A stretch of 64,000 bases of DNA, taken from positions 62,001-126,000 of the forward strand of contig JAIXHJ010000008.1 of assembly GCA_030145845.1 (NCBI GenBank), in the 5' to 3' direction. Positions within the stretch are counted from its first letter, which is position 1. Every line of letters begins with the position of its first letter. Below the pieces are notes generated by a model. That model was given only the letters and a program-made list of their open reading frames with translations, made no database searches and was not told the DNA's origin. The translations under genes and the position numbers were made by a program. Shown one piece after another: positions 16,740 through 26,245 of the stretch. Source of the DNA: Pseudomonadota bacterium. GTDB taxonomy: Bacteria > Pseudomonadota > Gammaproteobacteria > Pseudomonadales > Oceanobacteraceae.

Positions 16740-17985
16740 GGTGCGTAAGCCCGGTGTAATTTTTTTGTTGATTTTTTGCCTGCTTAGTGTTTTTGAGGAT
16801 AGTGTATTTACAAGGTTTGGTGGTGTTTTTAGTGCAAATGCTGCATTTGTAATGGTTCCTGTTCTGGTCGGAGCCTGGCTGATATTCGACCGGCGTATAT
16901 TTAAATATGAAGCGGTGGTTATTTTCTGCGTTTTTTTATATGTGCTTTTGTCTCTGTTGATGTTAGCTTTTATTTCGGGTTATGACTTGCGTTTCCTTTT
17001 TGATCGCGGTTTGCGATTGATGCTTGTTAGCTTTATGCCAATTTTTTTAGTACTGTATTTTGCAAGATACTCGCTGAGTGAGTTGGTTGCAGTTCTTCCT
17101 GCGGTTGCTTTGTTAATCGCTTTTTCGTATGTCCTTAATGTACTTAGTCCTGAGTTTATGGCTGGGACCGGAATGGTGCATTACACTCCGGCTTTGTCAC
17201 CTGATCGTATGAGAGGGTTTACACTGGAGGCCAGTCATTTTGGATTTCAGCTTTCTTGTGTCTTTCTTCTTATGGCCCGGGTGTATAAAAAGTATGCCTT
17301 GATGATATTGTCGCTACTTTTTTTAATGGTGCTTTATTCATCTTCGAAGGGTGCATTGGTAGGCCTGTTGGTAGCGGGCTTTTCGGCTTGTCTGATTTTT
17401 TTTAAAGTGCCTATTGCAACCTATGTTTTATCGGTTCTTGGGTTTTCATTTTTCGGATACTTTTTTTGGGGTGATTTTCTGTACAGCGTTTTTTCCAGTG
17501 ATATCGAGCAGTATACTAGTGTAGCTACAAGGCTTGCTGTGATGTTCACTTCACTTATTTCTGTTATCTATCATCCATTAGGTTCAGGATATTTTGGCTT
17601 TATGCCTGCTATTTATGAATATGGGCCTTATGCTGCTTCATTTATGGATTCTATTGGCTTAGGTTATTTGAACCTTGCTGAATTCTATTTGTATCTTCAG
17701 GCTGGAGTTGCCGAAGGCGTGTCTACGAAGTCCTTCTTTTTTGATATGTTGGTTTTTTATGGCGTTCCATTTTTTGTATTGTTTTTTTATGGAGCTTACC
17801 GAATATTTATTCCTATGTTTTTAGCTAGAGATGTTTTGCTTGTTATGTTTTTTGTGTATTTTTTTGTTGCAATTTTTTCTTATGTGACGGTAGAGTCAAA
17901 ATATCTGGCTGCATACTGTTTTGTTCTTTTGGTAAAGTTGTCTCGTGAGAGTGGTTTGAGTGATTTACAAGGGAGTGTGAAATGA
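16726..17985 (+). CDS. Wzy-like polysaccharide polymerase
   Basis: A 419-residue polytopic membrane protein with about 11 hydrophobic helices and no soluble domain, placed among glycosyltransferases and a flippase; this is the usual position and character of the repeat-unit polymerase Wzy. A likely periplasmic loop lies around residues 250-350. Segments such as RMRGFTLEASHFGFQLSC and YSSSKGALVGLLVAGFSA fit O-antigen polymerase-type topologies. The start is GTG at 16726, preceded by AAGGGGGA at good spacing; another GTG lies 15 bases later. The gene is exceptionally T-rich. Sequence conservation in Wzy is poor, so the assignment rests on topology and context. Confidence 0.75.
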   Translation: MDGVEVRKPGVIFLLIFCLLSVFEDSVFTRFGGVFSANAAFVMVPVLVGAWLIFDRRIFKYEAVVIFCVFLYVLLSLLMLAFISGYDLRFLFDRGLRLMLVSFMPIFLVLYFARYSLSELVAVLPAVALLIAFSYVLNVLSPEFMAGTGMVHYTPALSPDRMRGFTLEASHFGFQLSCVFLLMARVYKKYALMILSLLFLMVLYSSSKGALVGLLVAGFSACLIFFKVPIATYVLSVLGFSFFGYFFWGDFLYSVFSSDIEQYTSVATRLAVMFTSLISVIYHPLGSGYFGFMPAIYEYGPYAASFMDSIGLGYLNLAEFYLYLQAGVAEGVSTKSFFFDMLVFYGVPFFVLFFYGAYRIFIPMFLARDVLLVMFFVYFFVAIFSYVTVESKYLAAYCFVLLVKLSRESGLSDLQGSVK

Positions 17986-19085
17986 ATATTGCCATAGTTC
18001 ATGACTGGTTTTCGGACTCAGGAGGCGCGGAAAAGGTTGTTTCCAGAATGCTGAGATTATACCCGCATTCTGATCTGTTTTCGGTCGTGGATTTTCTTTC
18101 AGATAAGCAAAGAAAAGATATTGTTGGCGGCAGATCTGTAACTACCACCTTTATACAGAAATTACCTAAGGCAAAATCTTACAGAAAGTATTTGCCATTA
18201 ATGCCAATTGCAATGGAGTCATTAGATTTATCTGCTTACGATTTGATTATCTCAAGCAGCTCTTCGGTTGCAAAAGGGGTTATTACCGGACCGGATCAGG
18301 TTCATATCTGCTATTGCCACTCACCTATGCGTTATGCGTGGGATCTGCAAGAGCAGTACTTAAAGGAGTCTGGTATTTCGAAGGGGGTTAAAGGCTTCTT
18401 AGCTCGGTCAATGCTCTCTTATATGCGCACGTGGGATGTGCGATCGTCTTTTGGTGTTGATCACTTTGTTGCAAATTCGCAATATATCGCCCGTCGTATC
18501 AATAAGGTCTATCGTCGTTCGGCGACGGTTATTTACCCTAATGTCGAAGTTCAGGACTTTGAAGTTTTAAGTGAAAAACACGATTACTTTTTTACCTGTT
18601 CTCGTATGGTGCCTTATAAAAAGATTGATTTGATTGTTGACGCTTTCAGCTCTATGCCGGATAAAAAGCTAATTGTAATCGGTGATGGCCCTGATATGGC
18701 GAAAATCAAAGCCAGGGCAGGGGCGAATGTTGAGTTGATGGGGTATCAATCCTTTTCGGTATTAAAGGAGATGATGGGTAAAGCGAGGGCTTTTGTTTTT
18801 GCTGCGGAGGAGGACTTCGGTATTGTCCCGGTAGAGGCCCAGGCATGTGGGACGCCGGTTATCGCCTTTGGTAAAGGCGGTTGCCTTGAGACTGTGCTTG
18901 ATGGTGTTACTGGTATTCATTTTAAGCAGCAAACTGTTTCTTCGCTTTGTGAAGCCGTTGCACGATTTGAAACGATGACGTTTGATCCCTCGGTCATTCG
19001 TGCTCATGCAGAAAAGTTTTCGTCCGAAAGGTTCGATCAAGAACTAATTGAATTCGTCAGGGAAAAGACAAGGGTTTTAAAATGA
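17982..19085 (+). CDS. GT4 family glycosyltransferase (WbaZ-like)
   Basis: A 367-residue GT-B enzyme resembling mannosyltransferases of the WbaZ type. Marks are [20 protein letters not shown] at the N-terminus, [15 protein letters not shown] (a typical HSPMRY block of this subgroup), the C-terminal [31 protein letters not shown] and [19 protein letters not shown] containing the EX7E-like motif. It overlaps the polymerase gene by four bases and the following manC by four bases. Coupling to manC suggests GDP-mannose as donor (inference). Composition is intermediate between the AT-rich block and manC. Confidence 0.9.
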   Translation: MNIAIVHDWFSDSGGAEKVVSRMLRLYPHSDLFSVVDFLSDKQRKDIVGGRSVTTTFIQKLPKAKSYRKYLPLMPIAMESLDLSAYDLIISSSSSVAKGVITGPDQVHICYCHSPMRYAWDLQEQYLKESGISKGVKGFLARSMLSYMRTWDVRSSFGVDHFVANSQYIARRINKVYRRSATVIYPNVEVQDFEVLSEKHDYFFTCSRMVPYKKIDLIVDAFSSMPDKKLIVIGDGPDMAKIKARAGANVELMGYQSFSVLKEMMGKARAFVFAAEEDFGIVPVEAQACGTPVIAFGKGGCLETVLDGVTGIHFKQQTVSSLCEAVARFETMTFDPSVIRAHAEKFSSERFDQELIEFVREKTRVLK

Positions 19086-20548
19086 TTCCAGTAATTATGG
19101 CCGGCGGCTCCGGCACCCGTTTATGGCCTCTGTCACGTACTGCATATCCTAAGCAGTTTCTGGCACTGAACAGCCATCTGACCATGCTGCAGCAAACCAC
19201 TGCCCGCCTGGATGGTATGGTGTCGGCAGAGCCGCTGGTGATCTGTAACGAAGAGCACAGATTTCTGGTGGCGGAACAGATGCGTCAACAGGGCCATACA
19301 GCCAGTATTTTACTGGAGCCGGCGGGACGTAATACTGCACCGGCCATCGCTCTGGCTGCGATGAAGATTATGGCTGGTCGTGCGGATAACGATGATATGC
19401 CGGTGATGCTGATTCTGGCGGCGGATCATGTAATTAAAGACACTCAGGCCTTTCAGCAGGCGGCAATGGCGTTATTGCCAGCGGTAAGTGCGGGAAAATT
19501 CGGTACGCTGGGCATTGTGCCCACCGAGCCGGCTACTGGCTACGGTTACATTCAGGCGGGTTCTGCGCAGGCAGAAGGGCTGCTGACTGTTGAACAGTTT
19601 GTTGAAAAGCCGGATCAGACCACGGCACAGCAGTATTTCACTGAAAAAACCGCTGATGGCAGCAACAAATGGTTATGGAATAGTGGCATGTTTATGGTGC
19701 GTGCGGATGTGTATCTGGATGCGCTCAAACAGTATCGTCCGGATATTTTTACCGCCAGCGAGCTGGCTATGGCAGCTCCTGCGTTTGATCACGACTTTAT
19801 CCGTGTCGATGAGGTCGCCTTTAAAGCCTGCCCCGATGAATCCATTGACTACGCCATTATGGAGCCCTTATCGCAAGAGCCTGGAAATCAGATTCTGGTT
19901 GCACCACTGGATGCCGGCTGGAGTGATGTAGGCAGCTGGTCGGCCTTATGGGATATCACCGATAAAGATGAGCAGGGCAATGCAGTAATGACTGGTGGAG
20001 ATCTGGTCAGTGGTGATGTGATGCTGGAAGATACTTCGGGTTGCTTTGTCTCTGCTAACAGCCGTTTAGTGACCACGCTTGGCGTGGATAATCTGGTGAT
20101 CGTTGATACGCCCGACGCCTTGTTGGTGGCCAGTAAAGATAAGGTTCAGGATGTTAAGAATATCGTTGCCGAAATTAAAGCTGCAGGCCGTAACGAACAT
20201 CATCAGCATCGCGAGGTGTACCGCCCGTGGGGAAAATACGATTCCGTCGATAACGGCGAGCGCTATCAGGTTAAGCGTATTACCGTGAAGCCTGGGGCTA
20301 AGTTGTCGGTGCAGATGCATCATCATCGAGCCGAGCACTGGATTGTGGTATCGGGTACGGCCAAAGTTACAAACGGTGACAACACGTTTTTAGTCACCGA
20401 AAACCAGTCGACCTATATTCCGATTGGTCAGGTGCATTGTCTGGAAAATCCGGGTGTTATTGAGCTGGAAATGATTGAAGTACAGTCGGGTTCATATCTT
20501 GGCGAAGACGATATCGTACGCCTTAAGGATCAGTATGGCAGAGCCTAA
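19082..20548 (+). CDS. manC: Mannose-1-phosphate guanylyltransferase/mannose-6-phosphate isomerase
   Basis: A bifunctional 488-residue enzyme making GDP-mannose. The N-terminal nucleotidyltransferase domain begins [21 protein letters not shown], with [17 protein letters not shown] and the FVEKPD motif around residue 180. The C-terminal cupin isomerase domain carries [30 protein letters not shown] and the [17 protein letters not shown] metal/active-site strand. Length is standard for ManC/CpsB/AlgA. GC content is clearly higher than in the upstream glycosyltransferases, suggesting a different history. No manB (phosphomannomutase) is in the window, so mannose-1-phosphate is supplied from elsewhere. 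Confidence 0.96.
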   Translation: MIPVIMAGGSGTRLWPLSRTAYPKQFLALNSHLTMLQQTTARLDGMVSAEPLVICNEEHRFLVAEQMRQQGHTASILLEPAGRNTAPAIALAAMKIMAGRADNDDMPVMLILAADHVIKDTQAFQQAAMALLPAVSAGKFGTLGIVPTEPATGYGYIQAGSAQAEGLLTVEQFVEKPDQTTAQQYFTEKTADGSNKWLWNSGMFMVRADVYLDALKQYRPDIFTASELAMAAPAFDHDFIRVDEVAFKACPDESIDYAIMEPLSQEPGNQILVAPLDAGWSDVGSWSALWDITDKDEQGNAVMTGGDLVSGDVMLEDTSGCFVSANSRLVTTLGVDNLVIVDTPDALLVASKDKVQDVKNIVAEIKAAGRNEHHQHREVYRPWGKYDSVDNGERYQVKRITVKPGAKLSVQMHHHRAEHWIVVSGTAKVTNGDNTFLVTENQSTYIPIGQVHCLENPGVIELEMIEVQSGSYLGEDDIVRLKDQYGRA

Positions 20549-21503
20549 TCGGGCGGGATGCAGGATTTATCTTTACCCCCAGGAAAGTGGCGAAAACCTC
20601 TATCTGTCAATGTGTAAAAAGGCATGGCAGACGCTTGGCTATCAAGTTAACGTCATGCCAACCAGTCCCTGGAATTTTCTTAATAGTTTAAGAAAAGACG
20701 TTGCAGTGCTTAATTGGTTTGAGGACAGGTTGGGACATGCAGATAATCAGACTATCGCCTTTATAAAGGCCTGTGTTCTTGTCGCATTGATAAGGCTTCG
20801 CTTCCGTAGGGTTGTTTGGGTAAGGCACAACCTAAAGCCACATAATGAGCATTCAGTCAGGTTTTATAATTTATTAAAGAGGGTTCTGGATCGAATCAGT
20901 GACCAGGTGGTAACTCATCGCCGAGTGAATGGTATTGATTCTCTGGCTATGCCTCATCCGTTGTACCCTTTTGATCCTGATTGGATTATGTCTGAGCAAA
21001 ATCGGGATATTGAATATCTGTATTTTGGGGCAGTAAAGAGATACAAGGGGTTAGCCAGTCTTTTACAGGAGTGGCCAGTAGACAAGCCTTTGTATATGGC
21101 AGGCAGGTGTGATGACCAACAACTTCGGGATGAGTTGAATGGGATAATAGAAGAGCGTCAGCTTAAGGTGTTGTGGGAGAATAAATTTCTGGAATATGAA
21201 GAGCTTTGTCGGCTGATTGGTCGCAGCCAGTATGTTCTTATCCCTCATGTCGACGAATCTATGATTGTCAGTGGCGCTTTTTACCATGCTGTTTCTGGTG
21301 GAGCGAATGTATTGGTTGCAGATAACGACTTTTATCACGAGTATCTGGCTCCACTACCTTATGTGAATAGTATTGGCTCAACTATGGATGGTGCAGAAAT
21401 GCCTGTCTATGTAAATCCGGAAGTGATACGGGAAGATGCGGCTAAAAAGTGGGGCATTGAAGCGGTAGCCGAAGCCTGGAGGCATGTTCTTAATGATCAT
21501 TAG
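20535..21503 (+). CDS. GT-B glycosyltransferase (possibly GumI-like)
   Basis: A 322-residue protein with the GT-B pattern: N-terminal [20 protein letters not shown], a middle [19 protein letters not shown] block that resembles mannosyltransferases of xanthan-type systems, and a C-terminal [19 protein letters not shown] and [20 protein letters not shown]. Such HN-type motifs occur in GumI/GumK-like families; the exact family is uncertain. The start at 20535 with AAGGAT upstream overlaps manC by 14 bases; an earlier open frame lies wholly within manC. It is probably the last or penultimate sugar-adding enzyme for the repeat unit. Confidence 0.78.
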   Translation: MAEPNRAGCRIYLYPQESGENLYLSMCKKAWQTLGYQVNVMPTSPWNFLNSLRKDVAVLNWFEDRLGHADNQTIAFIKACVLVALIRLRFRRVVWVRHNLKPHNEHSVRFYNLLKRVLDRISDQVVTHRRVNGIDSLAMPHPLYPFDPDWIMSEQNRDIEYLYFGAVKRYKGLASLLQEWPVDKPLYMAGRCDDQQLRDELNGIIEERQLKVLWENKFLEYEELCRLIGRSQYVLIPHVDESMIVSGAFYHAVSGGANVLVADNDFYHEYLAPLPYVNSIGSTMDGAEMPVYVNPEVIREDAAKKWGIEAVAEAWRHVLNDH

Positions 21504-22884
21504 GTCCGGGCTATGGAGTATTGCCGGTTCAGCCATTGAAAAGTTAATGCTGCTGGCTACCTATGTTCTGGTATCACGACAGGTCAATAAAGAGCAGTTC
21601 GGTTATCTGGTTATCGTATTTCTGATAGTGGAATTCCTTAGCTATCTTTCTTCTTTTGGTGTTGCTGAGAATATCTTACGCCGTAAAGAGATAAGTGCTT
21701 CATTTCTGGCCAGTAGCTATTATTTTATTGTACGTATAGCGTTAGCCATGGTCTTGCTGATGGCCCTGGTTGCGGCACCAATTGCCTATGTTTTCTATGG
21801 AAATGAGTTGTTTTTTCTGGTTCTTCTGATGAGTGTTCATCCGCTGTTTACCTGTATCAATAGCTTCTATCTCGCGTTGATTCAGCGTGACCTGCGCTAT
21901 AAAGAGCTTGCCCTCAGAACTGCTGTAGTGTCTTTTAGTTCCGGGCTGACAGGTGTGTTGTTGGCTTTGTCTGGTGCTGGTGTTTTATCCATGATAGCCG
22001 GTCGTTATGTACAGGCTGTTGCTGATTATATCTGGTTGCGCAAGATCAGCCGTTATCGTAATAGCCGCCAGCACTCGATGGCGGAAGTCAAAGAAATATG
22101 GCACTTTGGTTTACCCTTATCAACGGCACAGGTATTCAACTTCGCCAGTTCGCGTTTTTACGAGATTTTTGTCACCCTGCTCTTTGGTCCGGCTGTGTTG
22201 GCAATTCTGGATGTGGGTCGTAAGTTCCTGATGACCTTATATCGTTTTGTGTTCACGCCATTGAATAGTGTGATCCTGACTTATTTGTCTCGTGCGGACA
22301 GGCCGGAAAAGGCATTTTTTAAGGCAGTTAGTCTGGTTCAGCTGCTTGTGTTGCCGATAGTTGCTGCTATGGGGGTTTTGGCAGAAGATCTTGTTTTTTT
22401 GTCTTTTGGCAGTGAATGGGAGGAGTCTGCCTTTGTGTTCCAGGTATTCTCAGTTGCAGGTATTGCTCAATCTTCTACATGGTTTTTAACACAATTAATA
22501 ATTCAGTTTGATAAGTCATCATTAGTTCTAAAAAATAATATAATTGGTTTTTTAAGTGTTTTCCTGGTTTTATTGCTTGGCTGGGTTTTTATTGGTGATG
22601 ATGTTAGATTTGTCATTTATATTATGTGCTTATCAGTCTTTGTTTCTGCTTTTATTAGGGTCATTTACGTTTCGTTCATGACTCGCTCTCACTTGTATCT
22701 ATTGCTTTCGCCGATGATTACAGGTTCTGCTGTCTACTTCTTGTTAAATGTTTTGTTTGACTATTCGATTGACTGGATGGATCTTTCCACTGGGTTGTAT
22801 CGTATATTACTGGTCTTGACAGAGGCTTTTGTATTTATATCTGTTATGTTATTGATTTTTGTTATATTGAGGTGGCGTAAATGA
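21493..22884 (+). CDS. Polysaccharide flippase, MOP/Wzx family
   Basis: An integral membrane protein of 463 residues with about 12-14 hydrophobic helices and the polysaccharide synthase/Wzx pattern (SGLWSIAGSAIEKLMLLATY then VSRQVNKEQFGYLVIVFLI at the N-terminus, FGPAVLAILDVGRKFLMTLY mid-protein). It should flip undecaprenyl-linked repeat units to the periplasm. The ATG at 21493 is preferred because GGAGG lies ten bases upstream; the ATG at 21484 is only one base from it. The gene overlaps its upstream neighbour by 11 bases and the pyruvyl transferase gene by four, in one operon. Confidence 0.9.
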   Translation: MIIRSGLWSIAGSAIEKLMLLATYVLVSRQVNKEQFGYLVIVFLIVEFLSYLSSFGVAENILRRKEISASFLASSYYFIVRIALAMVLLMALVAAPIAYVFYGNELFFLVLLMSVHPLFTCINSFYLALIQRDLRYKELALRTAVVSFSSGLTGVLLALSGAGVLSMIAGRYVQAVADYIWLRKISRYRNSRQHSMAEVKEIWHFGLPLSTAQVFNFASSRFYEIFVTLLFGPAVLAILDVGRKFLMTLYRFVFTPLNSVILTYLSRADRPEKAFFKAVSLVQLLVLPIVAAMGVLAEDLVFLSFGSEWEESAFVFQVFSVAGIAQSSTWFLTQLIIQFDKSSLVLKNNIIGFLSVFLVLLLGWVFIGDDVRFVIYIMCLSVFVSAFIRVIYVSFMTRSHLYLLLSPMITGSAVYFLLNVLFDYSIDWMDLSTGLYRILLVLTEAFVFISVMLLIFVILRWRK

Positions 22885-24089
22885 AGTTGGTGAAACGTTT
22901 CGTTGAATTGTTGTATTTGAAGTCGTATGTTCTTTTTGGGTTTTTATTTAAATTCTTGCTAAAGAAGTATGATCAGAATAGGCAGGTTTTCTTTATTATT
23001 CCACCTGCTGAGCCCGGGAGTTTTGGCGATGCAGCTATGATGTCAGTGGTTGTTAGTCATTATCAGCATAGTGGCCGGAAGGTCTATGTCTTAGCGGAGT
23101 CAAAAGACTGGAAGGCTGAGATGGCCAGGTTAGATGTTGATGTAGATGTTGTTGTAGTGCCGCGTTTATACATGGCTCCAATAGGGTTTATCGCACTTCT
23201 GTCTGCATTAAAAAAATACAAGCCATCAGGTCTGGCAATTATCGGTGCGGATGTATTGGATGGATACTATTCTGAATGGCGAAGCTTATCGCGGATAGCA
23301 TGTGCTGATTTGGCTTCCAGATATTGCAATGATGTGCGGATCTTGGGATTTAGCTTTAATGCAAGTGCCAAAAAAAGTTGCGCTGATTATTTGAAGAGAG
23401 TGTCTCATCACGGAGTTGTTTGTTTATCCCGGGATGTTGCGTCTCATGACCGGATGCTGAACGCAGGTATAGTTTCAACTCCTGCTATGGATCTTGCCTT
23501 TTTGTTGTTGCCAGAAACGCTGGATACTGTTGATTTGGAGGGGGAATATGTGTGTATAAATACCTGTTTCCTTCACTATTCTGAATATGGTGATTTTTTT
23601 ATTGATAAAATGGTCAAATTTATTAATGAAATTGGCCATCTTGAGAAGAGTAGATTCCTCTTCATTCCACATGATATAAGATCCGATGCTTCTGGGATGT
23701 CGGACTCCTTACTCATGGAGAAGGTAGTCGCCAAGCTTGCTCCGGAGTTGCGGGAACGTTCTGAAATTCTGCCTGATACTCTAAATGTCGCCCAAGTTAA
23801 GTATATCGTATCTAAATCAAAATACTGTATCGTTGGACGTAAGCATATGGGAGTTGGAGCTCTTTCTATGTCTGTGCCGACTATGTTTATAGAATATCAG
23901 GATAAGCAAAGGGGGCTGATTAAACTGGTTGGCTTGAATCCTGATGTTAATGTTGTAAATCCTAACGATGATGATGCTGTATGGCGGGATAAGTATTCTC
24001 GATTTTTACAGACACTAGACGATCAGCGAACGATTTTGGGTAAGCGAATTCCATCTGTCGTTGATTGTGCACTTTTAAATTTTAGATGA
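22881..24089 (+). CDS. Polysaccharide pyruvyl transferase family protein
   Basis: A 402-residue protein matching the polysaccharide pyruvyl transferase family (CsaB/WcaK-like), which adds ketal pyruvate to exopolysaccharide sugars from phosphoenolpyruvate. Family-like positions are IPPAEPGSFGDAAMMSVVV near the N-terminus, the central FIPHDIR strand and VGRKHMGVGALSMSVPTM near the C-terminus, where the conserved R-x-H motif of this superfamily sits. It is the last gene of the AT-rich synthesis block; a 242-base gap follows. Pyruvylation would add negative charge to the polymer. Confidence 0.85.
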   Translation: MKLVKRFVELLYLKSYVLFGFLFKFLLKKYDQNRQVFFIIPPAEPGSFGDAAMMSVVVSHYQHSGRKVYVLAESKDWKAEMARLDVDVDVVVVPRLYMAPIGFIALLSALKKYKPSGLAIIGADVLDGYYSEWRSLSRIACADLASRYCNDVRILGFSFNASAKKSCADYLKRVSHHGVVCLSRDVASHDRMLNAGIVSTPAMDLAFLLLPETLDTVDLEGEYVCINTCFLHYSEYGDFFIDKMVKFINEIGHLEKSRFLFIPHDIRSDASGMSDSLLMEKVVAKLAPELRERSEILPDTLNVAQVKYIVSKSKYCIVGRKHMGVGALSMSVPTMFIEYQDKQRGLIKLVGLNPDVNVVNPNDDDAVWRDKYSRFLQTLDDQRTILGKRIPSVVDCALLNFR

Positions 24090-24174
24090 GTGTGTTCTGG
24101 GTAAAGGTAAAGTAGTGAGCGTCACAGCCAAAGGCAACTACACAGAATGGTGCATCCCAATATCTGATCAGCAA

Positions 24175-24189
24175 AGTTCGGGCCGAACT
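24175..24189. promoter_or_regulatory. 15-bp perfect dyad upstream of the export module
   Basis: AGTTCGG-G-CCGAACT, with 7-bp arms, lies about 143 bases before the WcaJ-type gene, in the only sizeable gap between the synthesis and export parts of the locus. It could be a regulator-binding site for the second operon; no neighbouring regulator is present, so it is unassigned. Confidence 0.35.
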
Positions 24190-24331
24190 GGTCAGCTCAT
24201 CCTCTATGACGATTTTGTAACAATATGTTCTTATTGACCCGTGGACATTTTGTGATCCGGTCGACATAATCAGCGCCTCACATAAGGTTGGCCAGTGAGG
24301 CCGTTCAGGCCCCGCAGGGAGGGATGCCCGG

Positions 24332-25735
24332 ATGAATCATCAAGGACTGATACGCTCCAATCAACATAGCTTCAGTACAGCATATCGGCTTGCTGATATT
24401 CTTATTATTCTTTTGGTTCTGGTCAGTGCCGCGTCCCTTTACGGTACCGCGCTGACGATGGACTACTTAGCTGTTGGCATGATCGGTGTCTGTGTTTATA
24501 TGCTGACAGCGGAATCACTGGATCTGTACAGGTCGTGGAGAGCTGAACCAGCCACACGCATGCTGACTCTCACTCTGCTTGCCTGGTTTTCTGCCTGTGC
24601 TGTACTTCTGCTTCTTGCGTTTCTTCTCAAGGTTACTGACGCTTATTCCAGAGTTGTGGTCGGTATCTGGATGCTCGGCACTGCACTGACTCTTTCGCTC
24701 TGGCGTCTTTTTATACGTAATCTTTTATCTGTCGTGAGAGGGCATGGTTATAACAGCCGCCGGGTCGTGATAGTCGGGATCAATGATAGTGGCTGGCGAA
24801 TGCGTCAACAGATCAAAGATATGCCAGAGCTGGGCTATCGTTTTATGGGTTTTTTTGACGATCGTTCACCAGAAAGAGTCAGCAGTGAGTTTCCGGAAGC
24901 CATTCTTCAGGGGAATATCGAGCAGCTTATCCGGCGAGCTCAGGATGGCGAGTTTGACGTAATCTTTATTGCTTTGCCACTTAAGGCACAGAAGCGTATT
25001 GCAGAGATACTGGAGCGATGTGGTGATACTACGGCATCGGTTCATCTGATTCCTGATTTCTTTGTCTACAACCTGTTGCACGCACGGCTGTGTGAAGTTG
25101 GTCAGATGCAGACACTCAGCGTTTACGAAACTCCGGTTTCCGGAATCAATGATGTGCTGAAGCGCATGTTTGATATCGTATTTTCTATTTCGGTTCTGAC
25201 GTTGATTGCAGTACCCATGTTGGTGATCGCTGCCATTGTGAAACTCACATCGCCGGGCCCTGTCATATTTAAGCAATTCCGCTATGGACTGGACGGCAGA
25301 CGTATCCATGTATGGAAATTCCGCAGTATGAGCGCGATGGATAATGGACAGGTTGTAAAACAGGCAACTAAAGGGGATGCCCGCATTACGCCATTCGGTG
25401 CATTTATTCGCAGAACGTCGTTGGATGAATTACCTCAGTTCATCAACGTTCTGCAGGGCAGTATGTCCGTCGTCGGACCAAGACCTCATGCGGTGGCGCA
25501 CAATGAAGAATACCGAAAGCTTATCCCATATTACATGTTACGTCACAAAGTTAAGCCGGGAATTACCGGTTGGGCTCAGATTAACGGATTTCGTGGTGAA
25601 ACTGATACTATCGACAAAATGAGCGGAAGGGTGGACTACGACCTTGATTACATCCGTAACTGGTCGCTTTGGATGGACATTAAGATTATTTTTATGACGC
25701 TTTTTAAGGGGTTTGTCGGGAAGAATGTTCATTGA
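24332..25735 (+). CDS. Undecaprenyl-phosphate glucose phosphotransferase (WcaJ/VpsL type)
   Basis: A 467-residue initiating glycosyl-1-phosphate transferase that loads the first sugar (usually glucose) on undecaprenyl phosphate. It has four or five N-terminal transmembrane segments, a CoA-binding-like middle domain (RRVVIVGINDSGWRMRQQI), then the bacterial sugar transferase domain with SPGPVIFKQFRYGLDGRRI, VWKFRSM, RRTSLDELPQFINVLQG and SVVGPRPHAVAHNEEY, ending VKPGITGWAQINGFRGET and DLDYIRNWSLWMDIKII. The GGGAGGGAT ribosome site is good. It starts the export module and corresponds by order to VpsL of Vibrio vps-II. Confidence 0.94.
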   Translation: MNHQGLIRSNQHSFSTAYRLADILIILLVLVSAASLYGTALTMDYLAVGMIGVCVYMLTAESLDLYRSWRAEPATRMLTLTLLAWFSACAVLLLLAFLLKVTDAYSRVVVGIWMLGTALTLSLWRLFIRNLLSVVRGHGYNSRRVVIVGINDSGWRMRQQIKDMPELGYRFMGFFDDRSPERVSSEFPEAILQGNIEQLIRRAQDGEFDVIFIALPLKAQKRIAEILERCGDTTASVHLIPDFFVYNLLHARLCEVGQMQTLSVYETPVSGINDVLKRMFDIVFSISVLTLIAVPMLVIAAIVKLTSPGPVIFKQFRYGLDGRRIHVWKFRSMSAMDNGQVVKQATKGDARITPFGAFIRRTSLDELPQFINVLQGSMSVVGPRPHAVAHNEEYRKLIPYYMLRHKVKPGITGWAQINGFRGETDTIDKMSGRVDYDLDYIRNWSLWMDIKIIFMTLFKGFVGKNVH

Positions 25736-25772
25736 TTCAGAAAAATTTATTGTAATTCTGGTGTGATAATTA

Positions 25773-26228
25773 ATGCCTTTATTACTACTGATTTACGTCA
25801 TATTTCTGATAACCCTGAGCGGATTGAAATCGAGTGGCATCGCTGTGCACTGGATACATGCGCTTGAACTTTATCTGGGAGGAGACAAGTGGGCGCATTT
25901 TTTTCTGGCTGTGCCGCTTTCTTTGCTCGGTAACCTGGTGGCAGAGGCTGTGATAAAAGTGTCACCTGCCAAGCGTATCATAATAGTGCTTACCGTCTTG
26001 ACCATGGCCTTGGTTATGGATGAGTTACATCAGTTTTTTGTCGTTATAAGACACTTTGACTGGAAGGATACCCTTTACGGGTTTGGTGGGGTCCTGACGG
26101 GTGTACTGTTATATGTTTTTGTCAGGCGTATAAAAAATACGCAGAAAGTATCAGTGGTAACCGGACGGCAGGCTGACGTTAGAGTCGCTAACACGTTGGC
26201 TGAAAACCAGATCAGAAACGGAAATTAA
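25773..26228 (+). CDS. VanZ-like membrane protein
   Basis: A 151-residue membrane protein with about four hydrophobic helices resembling the VanZ family. The pattern LGGDKWAHFFLAVPLSLL and the later VMDELHQFFVVIRHFDWKDTLYGFGG hold the conserved His and Asp residues of VanZ-like proteins (KxxHF and DELHQxF...RxxDxxD-type). These proteins have no settled biochemical role; VpsQ of the Vibrio cholerae vps-II operon is of this kind, and the present neighbours match that operon. The tail after residue 118 is polar and variable. It sits 37 bases after the WcaJ-type gene. Confidence 0.8.
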   Translation: MPLLLLIYVIFLITLSGLKSSGIAVHWIHALELYLGGDKWAHFFLAVPLSLLGNLVAEAVIKVSPAKRIIIVLTVLTMALVMDELHQFFVVIRHFDWKDTLYGFGGVLTGVLLYVFVRRIKNTQKVSVVTGRQADVRVANTLAENQIRNGN

Positions 26229-26245
26229 GAATCAGGAGATATGTT

